A stretch of 64,000 nucleotides of DNA from Chitinophaga silvatica (GTDB taxonomy: Bacteria > Bacteroidota > Bacteroidia > Chitinophagales > Chitinophagaceae): NCBI RefSeq assembly GCF_003419895.1, contig NZ_QPMM01000011.1, positions 1-64,000 of the forward strand, read 5' to 3'. The notes beneath the pieces were generated by a model. The model saw only the letters and a program-made list of their open reading frames with translations. It had not been told where the DNA came from and did no database searches. Shown in pieces: positions 9,501-18,202 of this stretch (its first letter is position 1; every line of letters starts with the position of its first letter). A program made the position numbers and the translations under genes.

Positions 9501-9917
9501 AGGGTATTGTCGCTGGATGCACAATTCACCTTCGAAAATTCCCTGGTTCAGGATAAATTGAATAACCTCGGGTATGGAGGTATGTCCAACTCAGTGTTGT
9601 ATAAAGAAATCGAAAACAGCCATTGGAAGCAACCGGGAGACAAAGCACTTTACGCAAAGTATTCCACTATGAATGGCGGCGCATTTTTCGGTTCGGATGC
9701 CTACTATGCCAAAGGTGCTTTTATGAGCCTGGATAATCTTAGTCTATCGTACAAGCTGCCTGCAATATGGTTAAAGAAGGTACACATGAAGGACGGAACT
9801 ATCTCATTGAATTCATCAAAGATTTTCAAACTCTCGCAATACAGAATCACGGATGTTGAATTGGGCACTACACCACAGATTAGAAGGATTGCTGCTAATC
9901 TGAGATTAAGCTTCTAA
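6543..9917 (+). CDS. SusC/RagA-family TonB-dependent outer-membrane transporter with STN domain
   Basis: A 1124-residue TonB-linked outer-membrane protein. The N-terminus reads into a signal peptide around residues 25-46 (MKLTFFLLTAALLQVSA); an internal ATG at 6615 fits this signal peptide better and may be the true start. Next comes an STN/secretin domain (about 55-120), which talks to FecR proteins, then a carboxypeptidase-like region (about 140-215), a plug domain with IGTANIATVKASDIERQP and the SusC hallmark DPLYVVDGLP, and a long beta-barrel ending in LRLSF with a terminal Phe. With SusD (10 bp downstream) it forms the surface import complex. Substrate cannot be inferred; no glycosidase lies in this operon, and the S41 peptidase downstream would fit a peptide or protein substrate. 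Confidence 0.95.
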   Translation: MPIIFYCKRVPYSWKRGSTKSLLVMKLTFFLLTAALLQVSARGLSQNIDFNGKNVALEKVFAAVESQTDYVFLYKATALSMAKPVTISARGIDLKAFLNKVFENQSLNYKIIDKNILVSQKEIRSAETIQTVDTLPAKQELINVYVYSSGFTPLGSATISNLSDKRNYLTSGSGLGVVPVKLGDQIRISYIGYVDHVFTITEPIITVKSYSSELVLSENKLDEVQITVLGTTNKRIGTANIATVKASDIERQPVVNALDAIAGRIPGLRISQSTNTAGARKVELRGRNVLNENMFTDPLYVVDGLPIATLSVNPFGTDIPVSGGYLNTENPLYMINPLDIESVDVLKDADATALYGSRGANGVILITTKKGKPGPTRFNVSYSKVFSGVQRYMDMMNTEQYLAVRKEAMLNDAAFPTMDNAPDLTIWDQKAYTDWQRTFFKNEQSDDVQLSVEGGLLQNTYRVSVGYTSTTEMYNQGRGNNRLTMGLSFSHRSPNGKLKVDLSSNSTYSNNETATAIDFFSLAPNAPGIYDENGQYNFVPYRNQFGTIYPFKNIKDWGENQTLKSQTNVGFTYEIFKDLSAGVSINGEFFSIKTGYYTPKAGKDPLFFPLSMAFFTNGSGKSLLVRPNINYIKLFGGARVSVSLAADYSYADQGVASVIGMLYSNDNLLKSHSNAQAVKALNNYAELKVASLLATVAFDWENKYIVNLNGRRDGSSRFGDGTRFGNFGSAGVSWVLSNEEWFKNAKMDWLSFAKIRSTYGVMGNANVGDYQYLSRWSNIPTGAMDKLPDYDDQTIYTLIQPVNQKFSWSSASKFEVGAQIGFFNSKLNIESNFYINKDGKQLTNITTPVFTGFPSVVGNWPAVIQNRGMELMLNGTILNTKTWGLTARFHVSKNKNTLVAFEGLESSPYRDLYRIGTSITAKAYSHYIGINPMKGTPEFEDYNGDGIKSNGMTSSNFPDTDLDDHYRVIDLNPKYYGGMGFRIDFMRVLSLDAQFTFENSLVQDKLNNLGYGGMSNSVLYKEIENSHWKQPGDKALYAKYSTMNGGAFFGSDAYYAKGAFMSLDNLSLSYKLPAIWLKKVHMKDGTISLNSSKIFKLSQYRITDVELGTTPQIRRIAANLRLSF

Positions 9918-9927
9918 AATCAATCGT

Positions 9928-11379
9928 ATGAAAAGAATTATTTTCAATATAACTGCAATTGGTGTTTTATTGGTAGGCCTGCTGGTAACGGGTTGCAATA
10001 AAATGCTTAATATAAAGGACCCGGTAAATTCGATCACTACCAACCAGGTTTTCCTGTCCGATGATCAGGCTTCCATTGCACTCAATGGTTTGTATTCTTA
10101 TCTGATCAATGGAGGAGAACAAGAAACCGGTTTGCCTGATGTATTGGGCAACAATTTGTATAGCGCCGGAGGTATTACGCTGGCGGCCGGGCATTTGGCG
10201 GATGAATTGTATCATCCATCACTCAGTGGGAACGATGCATATTATGTGGAAACAACCGCCAGGGTTACATTGTTGAAACTTGGCTACTCCTATAAATTAT
10301 GGAAATCTGCCTATAAGGGTATTTTCAATGCCAACGCGCTGATAGAAGGTGTGAATGCTTCTACATCAAAAGAGTTTACGCAGGCTTATAGGAAACAAGT
10401 GCTGGGCCAGGCACTGGCAGTAAGAGCAATGGGATATTTCTACCTTGTAAACCTGTTCGGAAAAGTTCCTCTCGCCTTATCAATCGATTATAATAATACA
10501 CAAAAACTCCCTTCTGCCAGCCCTGACGTTGTATATCAGCAAATTATCAAAGACCTGGAAGAAGCGTCAGGGTATCTTTCTGAAAATTACGATGGAAACA
10601 ACACCGAGCGCATTCGGATCAATAAATGGTATGTTAAGGCAATGTTGGCAAGGGTGTATCTGTTTACTAAAGATTATGAAAAAGCCTACCAGCATGCTAA
10701 CGATGTGATTAACCGGACAGATTTGTTTCAGCTTGAAAGTCTGAATAAGGTATTCGGCATATCCAGCCGGGAAGTTATTTTCCAGTTGAAGCAGATCAAT
10801 GATGTGGCGTTACGCGGTAATGCCACACCTGAAGGCTACGTTTTGACAAACCGCTACCTTACGCCGCAACTAATGAATGCTTTCGAAGAGGGCGATAACA
10901 GAAAGACATCATGGACAGTGGCTATCACATCTACACCTGCAGGTTTTTCTCCGGCTAAGTATAAGATCAATATCAATAACAATGAGTTTGGAGGATACAG
11001 GTCCGAATATTATGTAGTCATGCGGCTTGCAGAAATGTACCTGATAAGGGCAGAAGCTAATATGTTGCGGAGCGCGGCCAATAAAAATACCGTGATCGAT
11101 GATCTGAACACTATCAGAAAACGTGCAGGGTTGAATGATCTTCAATATACTTTAACCGATCAGCAGGTAACGGATGCCATCGCTCATGAAAGACGTATAG
11201 AGTTGTTTGCAGAATGGGGACATCGCTGGCTGGACCTGAAAAGGACAAACAAGGCTACGGAAGTGCTTTCAGAGATACCTTACAAACAACCATGGAGTCA
11301 GCACCAGTTGCTATATCCAATTCCTCCGGAAGAAATCCGCTACGCTAACCAGCTCACCCAGAATATCGGCTACAATTAA
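9928..11379 (+). CDS. RagB/SusD-family surface nutrient-binding lipoprotein
   Basis: A 483-residue SusD-like lipoprotein. The signal peptide ends in a lipobox at LVTGC (Cys about residue 23). TPR-type helical repeats follow, with the family's typical features: YFYLVNLFGKVPL, a C-terminal RLAEMYLIRAEA helix and the ERRIELFAEWGHRWLDLKR motif near residue 430. It caps the SusC barrel at the cell surface and delivers ligand to it. It starts 10 bp after SusC, so the two are surely co-transcribed. Length is normal for the family. Confidence 0.95.
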   Translation: MKRIIFNITAIGVLLVGLLVTGCNKMLNIKDPVNSITTNQVFLSDDQASIALNGLYSYLINGGEQETGLPDVLGNNLYSAGGITLAAGHLADELYHPSLSGNDAYYVETTARVTLLKLGYSYKLWKSAYKGIFNANALIEGVNASTSKEFTQAYRKQVLGQALAVRAMGYFYLVNLFGKVPLALSIDYNNTQKLPSASPDVVYQQIIKDLEEASGYLSENYDGNNTERIRINKWYVKAMLARVYLFTKDYEKAYQHANDVINRTDLFQLESLNKVFGISSREVIFQLKQINDVALRGNATPEGYVLTNRYLTPQLMNAFEEGDNRKTSWTVAITSTPAGFSPAKYKININNNEFGGYRSEYYVVMRLAEMYLIRAEANMLRSAANKNTVIDDLNTIRKRAGLNDLQYTLTDQQVTDAIAHERRIELFAEWGHRWLDLKRTNKATEVLSEIPYKQPWSQHQLLYPIPPEEIRYANQLTQNIGYN

Positions 11380-11406
11380 AAAGTAATCACCATTAAATCA
11401 AGAAAG

Positions 11407-12174
11407 ATGTTTCAATTCAGCTATAAAAAATATTTCAAAGCGGGGGTGTTAGTAGGTGGTATGCTGATGTTTGGTATTTCCTGTAAGAAGGATTCTCCAA
11501 AAGAACTATTTCCAGCGTCTTTGACAATTGTAAATGGAATTAACGACAATTCCTCCTTTCTGACTGCCTATTTTGGAAATTCGCAACCCAAATTCTATAT
11601 TAGGCTGTCTTATATTAGTAATGGTAGCTCTTTTGATTATGCTACCGAGAAAATGAACCAACCGCTTACGTTATTCAAAAACAACGATACACTACAGCCT
11701 AATAAACCTTTCCTAAAAACCAACTTAGAACTGGAGGCAGGCGGAATTTTTACGCATTTTGTTTACGGTAGCCCAACGCAGGTGAAACAAAAGACCATAA
11801 AGGAACAACTTCCTTCCCGTAGCCTGAACGACAGTGTTGCCAACCTTCGAATCATCAATCTTTTCGATAACAGACCTATCGATGTGGTGCAACTGGAGCC
11901 GGTACCAGGAACTATGGTTACGAATCTGGCATATGAGCAACTGTCCGATTTTATAAAGGTTCCTGTTAATGCATCTGTAATGAACTTTCGTTTCGAAGTG
12001 CGAGATCATGCAACAGGTGCTAAGCTGGCCACCTTGTCGGAAGTAAATATTTATCCGGGTTCTACTACGCAGAATTCCCAATGGTTGTTCAAGGCACGTA
12101 CAATGCTGGTAACCGGAACATGGACCGCTGAGGGTGTTTTTTCGGCCAGGGCAAAAAGTATCGGTCATTTTTAA
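11407..12174 (+). CDS. SusCD-associated lipoprotein, possibly DUF4397-like
   Basis: A 255-residue lipoprotein with signal peptide and lipobox near FGISC (residue 26), followed by KKD, which resembles a Bacteroidota surface-export signal. The mature part is beta-rich with repeated short strands (SLTIVNGINDNSSF, then VANLRIINLFDN), reminiscent of the small accessory lipoproteins often found after SusD genes. The DUF4397 suggestion is tentative. It lies 27 bp after SusD and 29 bp before the ABC ATPase. I infer a cell-surface accessory subunit of the SusCD complex. Confidence 0.6.
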   Translation: MFQFSYKKYFKAGVLVGGMLMFGISCKKDSPKELFPASLTIVNGINDNSSFLTAYFGNSQPKFYIRLSYISNGSSFDYATEKMNQPLTLFKNNDTLQPNKPFLKTNLELEAGGIFTHFVYGSPTQVKQKTIKEQLPSRSLNDSVANLRIINLFDNRPIDVVQLEPVPGTMVTNLAYEQLSDFIKVPVNASVMNFRFEVRDHATGAKLATLSEVNIYPGSTTQNSQWLFKARTMLVTGTWTAEGVFSARAKSIGHF

Positions 12175-12203
12175 TCCAAGTTTTAAATCATAAGTAACAT
12201 TAT

Positions 12204-13139
12204 ATGCAGCCTATATTAAAGGTGGAGAACCTATCGCATAAGTATGCCAGTTCCTGGGCAATACGCGAAATAAATTTTGAGATCAATGATACCGGTGTTG
12301 TCGGATTGTTGGGTTCGAACGGAGCCGGCAAGTCTACCACCATGAATATCATTTGCGGAACTTTGCTGCAAACAGAAGGAAATGTTTCTATCAATGGATT
12401 AAACATCAAAGATGATCCTATTGAATATAAAAAACAGATAGGCTTTTTGCCACAGCAGGCGCCTTTATATATGGATTTTACAGTGCAGGAGTACCTGGAG
12501 TATTCCGCACAACTAAGACTGATGGATAAGCGTCAGATCAAAGGAGCAGTAGAAGAAGTGCTGGAGAAAACATCTATTACACAGATGAGATCACGTTTGA
12601 TAAAAAATCTGTCTGGTGGTTATCGTCAGCGGGTAGGCATTGCGCAATCTATAATCAATAAGCCGAAAGTGGTGATCCTCGACGAACCCACCAATGGTCT
12701 CGATCCCAATCAGATCATTGAAGCAAGGAAACTGATAAAAGAAATTGCGCAAGACCGTGCGGTATTGTTATCGTCGCATGTATTGTCTGAAATTAACCTG
12801 CTCGCCAAAGAGATCATCATGATAGAATCCGGGCAGGTGGTATTTTCTGATACACTCGATGCTTTCAATAATATTCTCCAACCCAATACCATGGTGGCCA
12901 AAATGCTCCATATGCCTGCACCGGAAGAATTGATGGCAATAGAAGATGTACAGAAAGTAGAGTTGCTACCAGATAACAAATGCAGGATCTATTTCCAGCC
13001 TAACGACGATCTGGCTGAAAGAATTGTGAGGAAGAGTGCAGAGAAAAACTGGAGACTCACTTCTATTCACACAGAATCTTCCGGTATGGACGATGTATTC
13101 AAACAATTATCATCAAATTCTTCTTCAACCTTACACTAA
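12204..13139 (+). CDS. ABC transporter ATP-binding protein (GldA/ABC-2 type)
   Basis: A 311-residue ABC ATPase with Walker A GSNGAGKST (residues 37-45), signature LSGGYRQR (136-143), Walker B VVILDEP (156-162) and an H-loop in LSSHVLSE. The C-terminal extension (about 225-311) is the type found in ABC-2 exporters such as GldA. Its stop codon overlaps the start of the permease gene (TAATG), so the two are translationally coupled. It powers the membrane protein encoded next. It is a paralogue class of the gliding-motility GldA protein, but its operon context here is SusCD, not gliding genes. Confidence 0.92.
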   Translation: MQPILKVENLSHKYASSWAIREINFEINDTGVVGLLGSNGAGKSTTMNIICGTLLQTEGNVSINGLNIKDDPIEYKKQIGFLPQQAPLYMDFTVQEYLEYSAQLRLMDKRQIKGAVEEVLEKTSITQMRSRLIKNLSGGYRQRVGIAQSIINKPKVVILDEPTNGLDPNQIIEARKLIKEIAQDRAVLLSSHVLSEINLLAKEIIMIESGQVVFSDTLDAFNNILQPNTMVAKMLHMPAPEELMAIEDVQKVELLPDNKCRIYFQPNDDLAERIVRKSAEKNWRLTSIHTESSGMDDVFKQLSSNSSSTLH

Positions 13140-15463
13140 TGAGAGTAGTTTTTAATATAGCGCGGGCAGAATTACGGTATTTTTTCTTTTCGCCGATCGC
13201 ATGGTTTGTATTGATTATATTCCTGATGTCTAGTGCGGGCATCATCATGGGAAACTTGGCGGATACTGCATTGGAGCAAGACACTATGCTTGAGTTGCAG
13301 GGGGATGCTTTCAGTGGATTCCTCAATATACCACTGACCAAATTGGTAATCGGCAAGGGGCTCGATACGTTGTTGATGATCTTCTTTTTGTTCATTCCGC
13401 TGTTGACCATGGGCGTGATCAACCGTGAATATGCTGCCGGAACAATTAAGTTGCTTCATTCATCGCCTGTAAAAACACGCCAGATTATCCTGGGTAAGTT
13501 TCTGGGTGTATACAGTTTTGTATGCCTGATGATCCTGATTTTCCTTACAGAAGTAATCGTATTGACCTTTTCAATTAAGAATGTAGAGTTCCTGCATATA
13601 ATGGCAATGGTGCTTGGTTTCTTTTTACTGGCTGCTATGTATGTAGCAGTAGGGATCTTTATATCCAGTTTAACAGCTTACCCTATTGTTGCCGGGATAG
13701 GAACATTTGCAGGGCTGATTATGTTCACATCTCTGGCGCTGATGTTTCAGGGAACTGATTATCTGAGAGATGTTACCTATTTCCTTTCCAGCTCAGGGAG
13801 GGTAGAGAATTTGCTTTTTGGCTTAATTACAACAAAGGATCTTGTTTACTTCCTTAGTATTACTGCTCTTTTTATCATATTCACCATCATCAAAACGAAA
13901 TCCGTTACTGAGTCGAAGTCATGGCGTGTATCGGCAGGCAGATACCTGATAGCGTTAGCGATAACGGTTGTTATACTCGTGGTTACCTCATTACATGGGT
14001 TGATAGGCTATTGGGATGTAACAAGAAGCAAAATAAATACGCTGCATGAAAATACCCAGGGAGTATTGAAGCAGTTGGATGGATCTCCGCTGAAGATAAC
14101 ACTCTATACTAATCTGTTAGGATATAATCTGGGCAGTGGCTTGCCCACAGCGCGTAATAACTATCTGTGGAACTTCTGGGCCAAGTATCGCCGCTTTTAT
14201 AATAACATGGAGTTTGAGTATGTGTATTATTACGATGTGAACAAGGGCGATAGCTCAGTATTTCTGATGTACCCGGGTAAATCGATTGATGAAATAGCAG
14301 AGAAATATGCGGAAATGTTTAAAACCAATCTCTCTGGCTATAAAAAACCAGCAGAAATCAGGAGCTTGATTGACCTGGAGTCGGAATCGAAAGGTTTATT
14401 GATGCAGGTGGAGTATAAAGGGAAAAAGACATTCCTGAGAACGTACCAGGACCCGGAGGTTTTTCCAAATGAAAAGCATGTTTCCGGCAGTCTGTTGCGT
14501 ATAATAAATGATACAACTCCCACTTTTAAATTTCTTACAGGGCACTATGAGCGTTCGCCGCTTAAGTCTGGCGAACGGGAATATGGAAACCATACCGTCA
14601 ATAAAGCATCCAGGGGCGCGCTGATTAATCTCGGATTGAATTTCGATACCATCCCTGTCTTGAGTTCCAATAATTTTAACCACGATGACGTATTGGTGAT
14701 ATCAGATCCGAAAACAATATTGGATAAAGCCATTATCGATAGCGTTAAACAGTATATCGACAAAGGAGGAAATGCTATGTTCTATTCCGAACCAGGCAAG
14801 CAGTTTATCATGAACCCGATTCTGAATCATGTGGGGGTAAATGCGGATGAAGGCATCATTGTACAGGTAAATCCGCAGGATATGCCGCATAAGTTTGCCG
14901 GATTGATTTCTAAGAAAGGTACTGATATGGCTGATGAGCAATCGTTTTTCTACTTCAGGAACGGTATCATCAAGACCTGTAAAACAGCTATTACTGGTGC
15001 CAGTGTATTAAGCTATTCTGATACCACAGGATTTAAGGTAGAACAGATTACCACTTTACATAACAATGAAAATACCTGGGTAGAAAGAGGTGTGTTGGTA
15101 GTGGATTCCGCAGCGCCTGTATTCAATACCGCAGAAGGAGATTACAGAAAGGAAGCTCCTTATACTGTGGGCCTTCAGCTTACCCGCAAAATCGGCAACA
15201 AATTGCAGAAGATCATTATTTCCAGCGATGCGGACATGATGTCTTTGATTAAAGGGGACGGAATGGATTATGGAAATGCGTTCTACAGCTACACAGTTGA
15301 TAACAGGCTACCTGTTTACCATAATTTCAAAGTGCCAACGGATATATGGTTGACGATCAAAAAGGTTCCAGCCAAAACATTGAAGACGGTGCTCCAATAT
15401 GTGATACCTGCCTTGATTTTGGTTGCAGGTATCGTAATACTGATAAGAAGAAAACGCAAATAG
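13139..15463 (+). CDS. Fused ABC-2 permease and GldG-type auxiliary protein
   Basis: A 774-residue fusion. The N-terminal 250 residues are an ABC-2 permease with about six helices (first at 17-37, others around 80-105, 115-140, 150-175, 180-200, 220-245), resembling GldF. A further helix near 270-290 leads into a long extracytoplasmic region (about 295-735) like GldG/ABC_transp_aux, with the DDVLVISDPKT and GGNAMFYSEPG segments typical of that fold. A final helix at about 748-768 is followed by a basic tail (RRKRK). It overlaps the ATPase gene by 1 bp. The transported substrate is unknown; coupling to SusCD suggests export of a product, or assembly of a surface component. Confidence 0.85.
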   Translation: MRVVFNIARAELRYFFFSPIAWFVLIIFLMSSAGIIMGNLADTALEQDTMLELQGDAFSGFLNIPLTKLVIGKGLDTLLMIFFLFIPLLTMGVINREYAAGTIKLLHSSPVKTRQIILGKFLGVYSFVCLMILIFLTEVIVLTFSIKNVEFLHIMAMVLGFFLLAAMYVAVGIFISSLTAYPIVAGIGTFAGLIMFTSLALMFQGTDYLRDVTYFLSSSGRVENLLFGLITTKDLVYFLSITALFIIFTIIKTKSVTESKSWRVSAGRYLIALAITVVILVVTSLHGLIGYWDVTRSKINTLHENTQGVLKQLDGSPLKITLYTNLLGYNLGSGLPTARNNYLWNFWAKYRRFYNNMEFEYVYYYDVNKGDSSVFLMYPGKSIDEIAEKYAEMFKTNLSGYKKPAEIRSLIDLESESKGLLMQVEYKGKKTFLRTYQDPEVFPNEKHVSGSLLRIINDTTPTFKFLTGHYERSPLKSGEREYGNHTVNKASRGALINLGLNFDTIPVLSSNNFNHDDVLVISDPKTILDKAIIDSVKQYIDKGGNAMFYSEPGKQFIMNPILNHVGVNADEGIIVQVNPQDMPHKFAGLISKKGTDMADEQSFFYFRNGIIKTCKTAITGASVLSYSDTTGFKVEQITTLHNNENTWVERGVLVVDSAAPVFNTAEGDYRKEAPYTVGLQLTRKIGNKLQKIIISSDADMMSLIKGDGMDYGNAFYSYTVDNRLPVYHNFKVPTDIWLTIKKVPAKTLKTVLQYVIPALILVAGIVILIRRKRK

Positions 15464-15497
15464 CGGGTACTTTAATTGTTTCATAAAAAGTATAATT

Positions 15498-16811
15498 ATG
15501 TATTTGCAGACAGATATGCAGACGATGGATGACTTGCGCTTGTTTTCAAAAGGAGACACACAGGGTATTTACGATATTTATAATCATTCATATACCCGTG
15601 GCGGACAAACCATAATGGAAGCCATGTTCAGGAAGCCGCTGAATAACAGGGAAGCGATCATCAAACGGATCAATACTATTGCTGCTTTCGTGAAAATGAA
15701 AGCCACTTTTCCTTTCGATGGTACTGTCTTGGACCAAGCAGAGAAATACATTTCTTTTGACGATAACCAGGATGGAGGAACAAAAGTATCGCTAAGCGAG
15801 AAGGAAGTACAGAACGGAATTGTTTCGATAATTGATCTTTTTCATACGTTCAAACAGTACCTGGAATCGGCAGAATTGGCAAAAGTAAAAGAGCTGGAGG
15901 AAGAACGGCTGGCAGCCATCGGAATATTGAATGATCCGGCTTTTATACCTGTATTTAACGAAAAACCGAATGCAAGAATTTCATTCGCCGCTGTTACGGC
16001 TTTTGATGTGTTGATCCGTAATAAGGAGAAGAGGAAAGTGCTGCAACTACTGCATTTTATATACCATATCGATGTATATATTTCAGTGGCACAGGTTACC
16101 CTGAAACATAACATGATATTCCCTGTAGTACATCCTAAAGGTACCAGTATTTTAAAAGTGGATGGTGTATACCATCCGCTTTTAAAAAATGCTGTTGCCA
16201 ACAGCCTTCATATGTCGCCTGGCCGCAACCTGATTTTTCTTACAGGAGCCAATATGGCCGGGAAGTCAACCTTCCTGCGTTCGTTCAGTACTGCGGTTTA
16301 TATCGCACATATGGGTTTTCCGGTAGCTGCGGCCTCTATGGAGTTTTCGGTGATGGACGGCGTATATACGACGATTAACTTGCCCGATAACCTGGGCATT
16401 GGAGCCAGCCATTTCTATGCAGAGGTACTGCGTGTGAAGAAAATAGGACAGGAGCTCAGTGAGGGAAAATCATTGTTTGTATTGTTCGATGAGTTGTTCC
16501 GTGGTACAAATGTAAAGGATGCCCTGGAAGGAACCCTGGCTGTTTGTAATGCTTTTACCAACCGGAAAGACAGTAAGTTTATCATCTCCTCTCATATTAT
16601 CGAAGCAGCAGATGATTTGCGGAAAAAGGAAAGTGCTGCTTTTTATTTTCTTCCTACAGTGATGAGAGGTACTGTACCTGAATACACATATACCCTGCAG
16701 GAAGGCGTTACAAATGATAAGCATGGAATGATCATTATTAATAACGAAGGAATACTGGATATTCTGAAGCAGGGGAACAAAGGTGGAAAAAGGTTAAATA
16801 AGCAATTATGA
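15498..16811 (+). CDS. MutS-like ATPase lacking mismatch-recognition domains (copy A)
   Basis: A 437-residue protein with the MutS core/lever region (about 10-200; YTRGGQTIMEAMFRKPL resembles the MutS 'TR-G-LL-PL' segment) and a full MutS-type ABC ATPase domain. Walker A is GANMAGKST (residues 250-258), the MutS GPNMGGKST with two changes. The signature region is GASHFYAEV, Walker B is VLFDELFRGTN (328-338), and the H-loop is in SSHIIE. The mismatch-binding domain I, the connector, and the MutS2 Smr/KOW parts are absent, so this is not a repair MutS or MutS2. Copy B overlaps it by 4 bp, suggesting a heterodimer. Confidence 0.88.
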   Translation: MYLQTDMQTMDDLRLFSKGDTQGIYDIYNHSYTRGGQTIMEAMFRKPLNNREAIIKRINTIAAFVKMKATFPFDGTVLDQAEKYISFDDNQDGGTKVSLSEKEVQNGIVSIIDLFHTFKQYLESAELAKVKELEEERLAAIGILNDPAFIPVFNEKPNARISFAAVTAFDVLIRNKEKRKVLQLLHFIYHIDVYISVAQVTLKHNMIFPVVHPKGTSILKVDGVYHPLLKNAVANSLHMSPGRNLIFLTGANMAGKSTFLRSFSTAVYIAHMGFPVAAASMEFSVMDGVYTTINLPDNLGIGASHFYAEVLRVKKIGQELSEGKSLFVLFDELFRGTNVKDALEGTLAVCNAFTNRKDSKFIISSHIIEAADDLRKKESAAFYFLPTVMRGTVPEYTYTLQEGVTNDKHGMIIINNEGILDILKQGNKGGKRLNKQL

Positions 16812-18127
16812 GTTTTAAAATAGATCGCCAATCGGTAGGGGAGCTGAATTTGCTGGGGAAATTCCGGCAGGGATCAGTATATTTTTTATTCAATAAAGTA
16901 AAAACACGGATCGGGGAGAAACTGATGGATGAGATGTTTGTTCATCCGCTTAATGATGCTGCTGCTATTAATCGGCGGGTCGCGATCTTTAAGTTTTTCG
17001 AAGAGAAAGGTCTGGCATTTCCTTTTGAGGCCGACCAGGTTGCCCTGATGCGTGAGTATATCGATAATACAGGCGGAAAATCGCAATGGGCGGTGACAAT
17101 GGATGTCCATCTGCAAAAACTATTAGCAGGCCTCACGAAGGATGGCCGTTTCAAAAACACGCTACTACAGTTGCAGGCAACAATTGTAACGCTGAAAAAG
17201 TGTTTTGGACTGCTGGAGTTACTGAAGCTGGAAAATGGCCCTTTACAGGATCGTGTAGATGCTTTAATCTCCATTATGAGCCAGAAGGATATCCGCAAAA
17301 TTCTGGACAGCGATATCTACAAGTCAATGTCTACCAGCACTGTATCCGAATATGATTTCCTGCTGCGCAACAGGCATAACGAAGCAATGAAAGACGTATT
17401 GCAGTTCATTGCTGAAACAGATATATACATAGCAGTTAGTAATGTATCGCGTGAACGGAGTTTTTGTTATGCTACGGCAGTAGAGAAAGAGAAAAATCTA
17501 TTCCAGGCCCGGAGTCTCCGACATCCCTGTATTTCAAAAGCAGTGGGCAACGACATACAAATGAAAGAGGGTAGTAATGTCATTTTCCTAACCGGTGCAA
17601 ATATGGCAGGTAAATCTACCTGGATGAAATCTATTGGTATCGGTATGTACATGGCACATATTGGTTTCCCTGTTGCCGCTTCCGAAATGGTGTTTTCGGT
17701 AAGAGAAGGCATCTTCTCCAGTATCAATGTGGCCGATAACATAGCCATGGGGTACAGTCATTTCTATGCCGAAGTGGTAAGGGTGAAAGATGCAGCGCTG
17801 GCTGCAGCGACCGGCGAACACCTGTTACTGATGTTCGATGAACTGTTTAAGGGCACCAATGTAAAAGATGCCTTTGATGGCACCCTGGCGGTTACTGAAG
17901 GATTCTCAGAATATAACAATTGCCTGTTTATCGTATCCACCCATATCATCGAAGTGGGAGAAGCACTTAAAAACCTGTCTAACGTGCAGTTTCGATTTAT
18001 GCCTACTGTACTGGAAGGAAATGTACCAAAGTATACCTATACTTTACAGGAAGGTATTACTGAAGACCGGCAGGGAATGATGATTATCGAAAACGAAGGA
18101 ATCATTGCACTTATCAATAAAATGTAA
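16808..18127 (+). CDS. MutS-like ATPase lacking mismatch-recognition domains (copy B)
   Basis: A 439-residue paralogue of the preceding gene, sharing order and motifs: lever segment with TRIGEKLMDEMFVHPL, Walker A GANMAGKST (residues 263-271), signature region YSHFYAEV, Walker B LMFDELFKGTN (341-351), and STHIIEVGE H-loop. Sequence outside the motifs has diverged well beyond a recent duplication. The start codon overlaps the stop of copy A (ATGA-type, 4 bp), so translation is coupled and equal amounts are likely. MutS ATPases work as dimers with composite ATP sites; two obligately co-made copies suggest a heterodimer. Substrate and role are unknown. No signal peptide, so cytoplasmic. Confidence 0.88.
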   Translation: MSFKIDRQSVGELNLLGKFRQGSVYFLFNKVKTRIGEKLMDEMFVHPLNDAAAINRRVAIFKFFEEKGLAFPFEADQVALMREYIDNTGGKSQWAVTMDVHLQKLLAGLTKDGRFKNTLLQLQATIVTLKKCFGLLELLKLENGPLQDRVDALISIMSQKDIRKILDSDIYKSMSTSTVSEYDFLLRNRHNEAMKDVLQFIAETDIYIAVSNVSRERSFCYATAVEKEKNLFQARSLRHPCISKAVGNDIQMKEGSNVIFLTGANMAGKSTWMKSIGIGMYMAHIGFPVAASEMVFSVREGIFSSINVADNIAMGYSHFYAEVVRVKDAALAAATGEHLLLMFDELFKGTNVKDAFDGTLAVTEGFSEYNNCLFIVSTHIIEVGEALKNLSNVQFRFMPTVLEGNVPKYTYTLQEGITEDRQGMMIIENEGIIALINKM

Positions 18128-18202
18128 CCTGAGAAAAACACTCACCTGATAAGATCGCGGCAACATGCCGTGTTGATTACAATTTTAAAAATTACAAATA
18201 TC

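Noticed and set aside
15498-18127. Mismatch repair genes (mutS)
   Set aside because: Both proteins are half the size of MutS and lack the mismatch-binding and connector domains; the operon context is transport, not repair.
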